Of a DNA stretch of 64,000 bases, positions 60,883 through 64,000 are shown in pieces. Source of the DNA: VBDM01 sp035519135 (lineage in GTDB: Bacteria > Pseudomonadota > Gammaproteobacteria > Burkholderiales > SG8-39); contig DATIWX010000004.1 of assembly GCA_035519135.1 (NCBI GenBank), forward strand, positions 186,001-250,000, written 5' to 3'. Numbering within the stretch: the stretch's first letter is position 1; every line of letters starts with the position of its first letter. The position numbers and the translations under genes are program-made. The notes under the pieces are model-generated. The model was not told where the DNA came from. It worked only from the letters and a program-made list of their open reading frames with translations, and ran no database searches.

Positions 60883-61824
60883 TTGCCCCGGACAAATTCC
60901 CGCTTCGCGCAGGGCGTATTTCTCGTCTTCGTCACGGTACTGCTGTGGGGCGTGCAGTTTCCGGTGGCCAAGAGCGCATTTGGCTCCGTCGACGCCTTCC
61001 ACGTCACCGCGCTCCGCTACGCGCTCGGCATGCTCGCGCTCGTCGCCCTGCTCGTTTGGCTCGAGGGGCGTGCCGCACTGTCGTACTACGGGCGGTTCTG
61101 GGCGACGGCTCTGGTCGGCCTGGTCGGCATGTGCGCATCGCCCATGCTCGTCTTCCTCGGCCTCGCGCTCTCCAGCCCCGAGCACGCCGCCATCATCGTC
61201 GCGCTGCAGCCTTCCATGACGGCGCTCGCCGACTGGGCGCTGAGAGGAAGGCGCCCCGGGCGCTTCACGCTCGCCTGCCTCGCGCTCGCCTTTGCCGGCG
61301 TGGTCACGGTCGTGACGCGGGGCGATCCCGTCCATGCGTTCGCCAAAGGCGGGCTGGCCGGCGACATCCTCGTGTTCCTGGGCGCAGGCTGCTGGGTAGG
61401 CTACACGATGGCCGCGGAAATCTTCAAGGGATGGTCGGCGCTGCGCCTCACCGCGCTCACGATCGTCCCCGGGTCGCTCGGCTGCGTCGCCGTGACCGCC
61501 GTGCTCGTCGCGGCGGGAGTTTCGGTGGTACCGGGAATGGCGGAGCTCGCCGGGGTCGGCTGGCACCTCGTCTATCTCACGCTCGGCGGCATCGTCATCT
61601 CGATGCTGTGCTGGAACGCGGGCAACCAGCGCATCGGGTCGCTCAACACCATGCTGCTGATGAATCTCGTTCCCGTCGTCACCTTTGGGGTGCGGTTCGC
61701 TCAGGGAGCGCGTCCGACCTCGCTCGAGCTCTTCGGCGCGGCGCTCGTGATAAGCTCGCTCGTGGCGAACAACCTGTACCTGCGCCGGAAGTCGGCGCGA
61801 AAAGCAAGCGAGGCGACGAAATGA
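60883..61824 (+). CDS. EamA/DMT-family permease
   Basis: A 313-residue inner-membrane protein with ten predicted spans in two EamA halves (ALRYALGMLALVALLVW, ALSSPEHAAIIVALQPSMTA in the first; TMLLMNLVPVVTFGVRFA in the second). Family members export or import metabolites; substrate unknown. The start appears to be TTG 60883, 13 bases after the Bug stop; no ATG lies at the expected place. The stop overlaps the next gene as ATGA. Confidence 0.87.
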   Translation: MPRTNSRFAQGVFLVFVTVLLWGVQFPVAKSAFGSVDAFHVTALRYALGMLALVALLVWLEGRAALSYYGRFWATALVGLVGMCASPMLVFLGLALSSPEHAAIIVALQPSMTALADWALRGRRPGRFTLACLALAFAGVVTVVTRGDPVHAFAKGGLAGDILVFLGAGCWVGYTMAAEIFKGWSALRLTALTIVPGSLGCVAVTAVLVAAGVSVVPGMAELAGVGWHLVYLTLGGIVISMLCWNAGNQRIGSLNTMLLMNLVPVVTFGVRFAQGARPTSLELFGAALVISSLVANNLYLRRKSARKASEATK

Positions 61825-62792
61825 AATCGTATTGGCTCAAGCTCGATTCCGGAAGAACCGCGCTCGAATTCCGCGACGTGCCCGCGCCCGAGCCCGGCCC
61901 GGGGCAGATCCTGCTGCGCATGCACGCCGCCGGCTTGAACCGGGGAGAGCTGATCGTCGGCCACGCGGTCAAGGCCGGCGGCGCGGCGAAACCCGCGGGC
62001 GCCGAGGGCGCGGGGGAGGTGGCGAAGCTCGGAGCGGGCGTCTCGAACGTCAAGGTGGGCGAGCGCATCATGGGGCGTTGCTCCGGATCGTTCGCCGAAT
62101 ACTCGCTGATGGACGCGCGCGAAGCCGTGCCGGTGCCGAAGAACCTCTCATGGGAGGAAGCCGCCTCCGTTCCGCTCGTGTTCATGGTGGTTCACGACAT
62201 GCTCATCGCCCAGGGGAAGCTCAAGGCGGGCGAATGGCTGCTCGTTACCGGTATCTCGGCCGGAGTCGGCGTCGCCGCGCTGCAGACGGCCAAGGCGCTC
62301 GGCGCCAGGGTGATCGGGACCTCGGGGTCTCAGGAAAAGCTCGACAGGCTGAAGGCAATGGGCCTGGACGTCGGCATTCGCACGCGGGCCGGGGACTTCG
62401 CCGACGCCGTGATGAAGGCGACCGGCGGCAAGGGCGCGAATCTGGTGGTCAACAACGTCGGCGGCTCGGTGTTTGCCGAGACGATGCGCGCGCTCGCCTA
62501 CGAAGGCCGGCACGCCACCGTCGGCTACGTGGACGGGGTGCTGAAAAGCGAGCTCGATATCGAGGCGCTGCACACCAAGCGCCTCACGCTGTTCGGCGTA
62601 TCCAACCGCCTGCGCACCGCCGAGCAGCGCGCGGTGACGGTCCGGGGATTTGCCGCCGACCTGCTGCCCTTCATCGCATCGGGAAAGATCAAGCCGCTTG
62701 TCGACCGCGTGTTCCCCTTCGCCGAGCTGCCCGCCGCCAAGGCCTACATGGAATCCAACGCACAGGTCGGGAAGATCGCGGTGAGCATGTAA
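61821..62792 (+). CDS. Quinone oxidoreductase-type MDR dehydrogenase
   Basis: A 323-residue medium-chain dehydrogenase/reductase. The GroES-like half has MHAAGLNRGELIVGHAV and VGERIMGRCSGSFAEYSL; the Rossmann half has LLVTGISAGVGVAALQTAKALG and LVVNNVGGSVFAETM. The zinc ligands of alcohol dehydrogenases are absent, so it is the NADPH quinone/enoyl reductase type. ATG 61821 overlaps the permease stop. Last gene of the RidA operon; its stop codon touches the inverted repeat that follows. Confidence 0.9.
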   Translation: MKSYWLKLDSGRTALEFRDVPAPEPGPGQILLRMHAAGLNRGELIVGHAVKAGGAAKPAGAEGAGEVAKLGAGVSNVKVGERIMGRCSGSFAEYSLMDAREAVPVPKNLSWEEAASVPLVFMVVHDMLIAQGKLKAGEWLLVTGISAGVGVAALQTAKALGARVIGTSGSQEKLDRLKAMGLDVGIRTRAGDFADAVMKATGGKGANLVVNNVGGSVFAETMRALAYEGRHATVGYVDGVLKSELDIEALHTKRLTLFGVSNRLRTAEQRAVTVRGFAADLLPFIASGKIKPLVDRVFPFAELPAAKAYMESNAQVGKIAVSM

Positions 62793-62877
62793 AACCGGGG
62801 ACAGACCACGGTTTTCTACCAGCGACGGATTACGTCCCGAGCTACGTGACGCCAAAACCGTGGTCTGTCCCCGGTTT
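62792..62877. repeat. REP-like inverted repeat, possible two-way terminator
   Basis: Perfect 24-base arms at 62792-62815 and 62854-62877 (core GGGGACAGACCACGGTTTT and its complement) around a 38-base loop. The GGGACAGACCACG / CGTGGTCTGTCCC core is a REP-type sequence common in proteobacterial genomes and often linked to RAYT transposases. It fills the whole space between two convergent genes: the left arm starts on the last base of one stop codon, and the right arm enters the other. Confidence 0.85.
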
Positions 62878-63838
62878 ACTGCTCCTTCGGTATCCCGGCG
62901 TCCCTGATCACCCTGCCCCAGGTGTCGTACTCGCTCCGGATGTGACGCGCGAGTTCCTCGGGCGTCGAAGGCGTGGGGTCCTCGCCCTGCTTGAGAATGG
63001 CAGCGTGGACTCCGGGATCCTTCAGCGTCTTCACGATCTCAGTGTTGAGGCGCGTGACGATATCCTTGGGCGTCTTCGCCGGCGCCACGAAGGCGTACCA
63101 GTTCGTGGCCTGGTAGCCCGGGTAGCCCTGCTCGGCGATGGTGGGCACGTCGGGCAGCGATGCCGAGCGCTTGGTGCTGGTCGATCCGAGCGCGCGCAGC
63201 TTGCCGCTTTGGACCTGCGGGGTCGCGGTGGTCGCCGACGCGAACACCGCGGGGATCTGACCGCCGAGCAGGTCGCTCATCGCCGGGCCGCCGCCCTTGT
63301 AGGGCACGTGCGTGAGATTGGTTTTCGCGGTCAGGCGGAACAGCTCGCCGGCGAGGTGCCCGGCGCTGCCCACGCCCGAGGTCCCGTAGGCGATGCCGCC
63401 GGTGCGGCTGTTCGCGAGCTTCACGAATTCGGCGAGCGTCTTCGCCGGCACCGACGGATGCACGACGAGCACGTTCCCGGACTCGGTCGCCATCGACAGC
63501 GGCGCGAAATCGGTGAGCGGGTTGTAGGGCAATTTCGAGTTGAGGTGCGGCGCGACGGCGAGCGCGGCGATGGTCGCGAGCAGGAAAGTGTAGCCGTCCG
63601 GTTCGGCCTTGGCGACGATTCCCGCGGCGATCGTGCCGCCGGCTCCGGCGCGGTTCTCGACGACCACGGTCTGGCCCAGATACTCGCCGAGTTTCTTCTG
63701 CATCACGCGGGCCACGGTATCGGTCCCGCCGCCGGGGGCGAAGCCCACGATCAGCGTGACCGGCCTAGCCGGATAGGTCTGCGCCGTGGCGTTCGCCATC
63801 ATGGCGAGCGCTGCGGCAAGCGCAACGATTGGTCTCAT
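62876..63838 (-). CDS. Bug/TctC-family periplasmic solute-binding protein (second copy)
   Basis: A 320-residue exported receptor. Signal VALAAALAMMANATAQ, then YPARPVTLIVGFAPGGGTDTV, VVENRAGAGGTIAAGIVAK, THVPYKGGGPAMSDLLGGQI and YDTWGRVIRDAGI. It is clearly homologous to the product at 59916 but not a recent copy. GAGGAGAAGGAG precedes the ATG. It lies after the enoyl-CoA hydratase gene on the same strand, so it may serve uptake of the substrate of that pathway. Confidence 0.92.
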   Translation of the reverse strand: MRPIVALAAALAMMANATAQTYPARPVTLIVGFAPGGGTDTVARVMQKKLGEYLGQTVVVENRAGAGGTIAAGIVAKAEPDGYTFLLATIAALAVAPHLNSKLPYNPLTDFAPLSMATESGNVLVVHPSVPAKTLAEFVKLANSRTGGIAYGTSGVGSAGHLAGELFRLTAKTNLTHVPYKGGGPAMSDLLGGQIPAVFASATTATPQVQSGKLRALGSTSTKRSASLPDVPTIAEQGYPGYQATNWYAFVAPAKTPKDIVTRLNTEIVKTLKDPGVHAAILKQGEDPTPSTPEELARHIRSEYDTWGRVIRDAGIPKEQ

Positions 63839-63887
63839 GCTCCTTCTCCTCTTTCTCTTTTCATGTGAGGCGCCGCTTGCCGGGCGC

Positions 63888-63933
63888 TCATTTGCCGCCT
63901 TCTGCGGCCCTCATTTGCCGCCTCCGGCGGCCC
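63888..63933 (-). repeat. Two 23-bp tandem repeats carrying TGA
   Basis: Units 63888-63910 and 63911-63933 agree at 21 of 23 bases. Read on the minus strand each is GGGCCGC, a variable core, GGCGGCAAATGA. They begin directly after the enoyl-CoA hydratase stop, which has the same AAATGA context, so they look like duplications of the gene end. The first unit on the minus strand can fold GCCGCC/GGCGGC. Confidence 0.7.
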
Positions 63934-64000
63934 TCATTTTCCCTGAAACACGGGCTTGCGCTTTTCCATGAAGGCTCTGCGGCCCTCGATGTAATCCTGG
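63934..64000 (-). CDS. Enoyl-CoA hydratase/isomerase, C-terminal end
   Basis: The last 22 codons of a leftward gene that enters from the right edge. The product ends QDYIEGRRAFMEKRKPVFQG then K and stop. The DYxEGxxAFxEKRxPxFxG ending is typical of crotonase-fold enoyl-CoA hydratases. The rest of the gene is outside the window. Confidence 0.85.
   Translation of the reverse strand, partial: QDYIEGRRAFMEKRKPVFQGK

Overview
The window is a GC-rich stretch of a Gram-negative chromosome. Gene content and order point to a betaproteobacterium of Burkholderiales or a nearby order: Coq7 and UbiH-like quinone hydroxylases, a Burkholderia-type porin, two Bug/TctC solute receptors, a trpEGDC operon without trpFBA, and the rplM-rpsI, argC, erpA, tyrS neighbourhood. 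No insertion sequence, prophage or CRISPR array was seen. Most of the window is core genome. Genes are tightly packed, with many ATGA/GTGA/TTGA stop-start overlaps and many GTG or TTG starts.

Layout. 1-11.3 kb: one long leftward operon headed by a tRNA-Met, followed by a small secreted protein, miaB, phoH, ybeY, corC, lnt, glyQ, glyS, gmhB, plsC, a YgjP-type metalloprotease and gloA. 11.3-19.5 kb: ubiquinone hydroxylase and dsbC, then mltA and apaG leftward with a tiny membrane-protein ORF between them, then rpe, a SEC-C/TPR/GT41 protein and an FAD oxidase. 19.5-25.2 kb: trpEGDC behind an apparent Trp-rich leader peptide, then a porin. 25.2-35.6 kb: coq7, osmC-like, a compact sRNA candidate, rplM-rpsI, argC, a DUF6776-type coiled-coil membrane protein, bactofilin, erpA, anmK, an M23 endopeptidase, tyrS and a FadL-type outer membrane protein. 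35.6-39 kb: AidB-like dehydrogenase, msrA and a 1.1-kb gap with hairpins and a 16-codon lysine-rich ORF.

39-52.6 kb is a phosphate island: pstSCAB-phoUB, ppx and ppk1 diverging, dgkA, a GT4 glycosyltransferase, a PAP2 phosphatase, phoR and a metallophosphoesterase that closely resembles the PlcP phospholipase C. PhoB-box-like sites lie before pstS, before ppk1 and after phoR. Together these genes could import phosphate, store it as polyphosphate, strip phosphate from phospholipids and rebuild the membrane with glycolipids.

52.6-64 kb is more accessory: a Tlc-like transporter, a sigma-54-type promoter before a secreted protein with an internal duplication, pdxH, an MFS permease, a Tat-exported aldo/keto reductase, and a rightward operon of RidA, LVIVD protein, heme-oxygenase-like di-metal enzyme, Bug receptor, EamA permease and quinone-type oxidoreductase. 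It ends with a REP-like inverted repeat, a second Bug receptor and the end of an enoyl-CoA hydratase gene.

The most interesting signals are two short terminator-ended RNAs with exposed CTCCTCC anti-Shine-Dalgarno sequence, the trp leader peptide, the Pho-linked lipid-remodelling genes, and the HDO/LVIVD/RidA operon.
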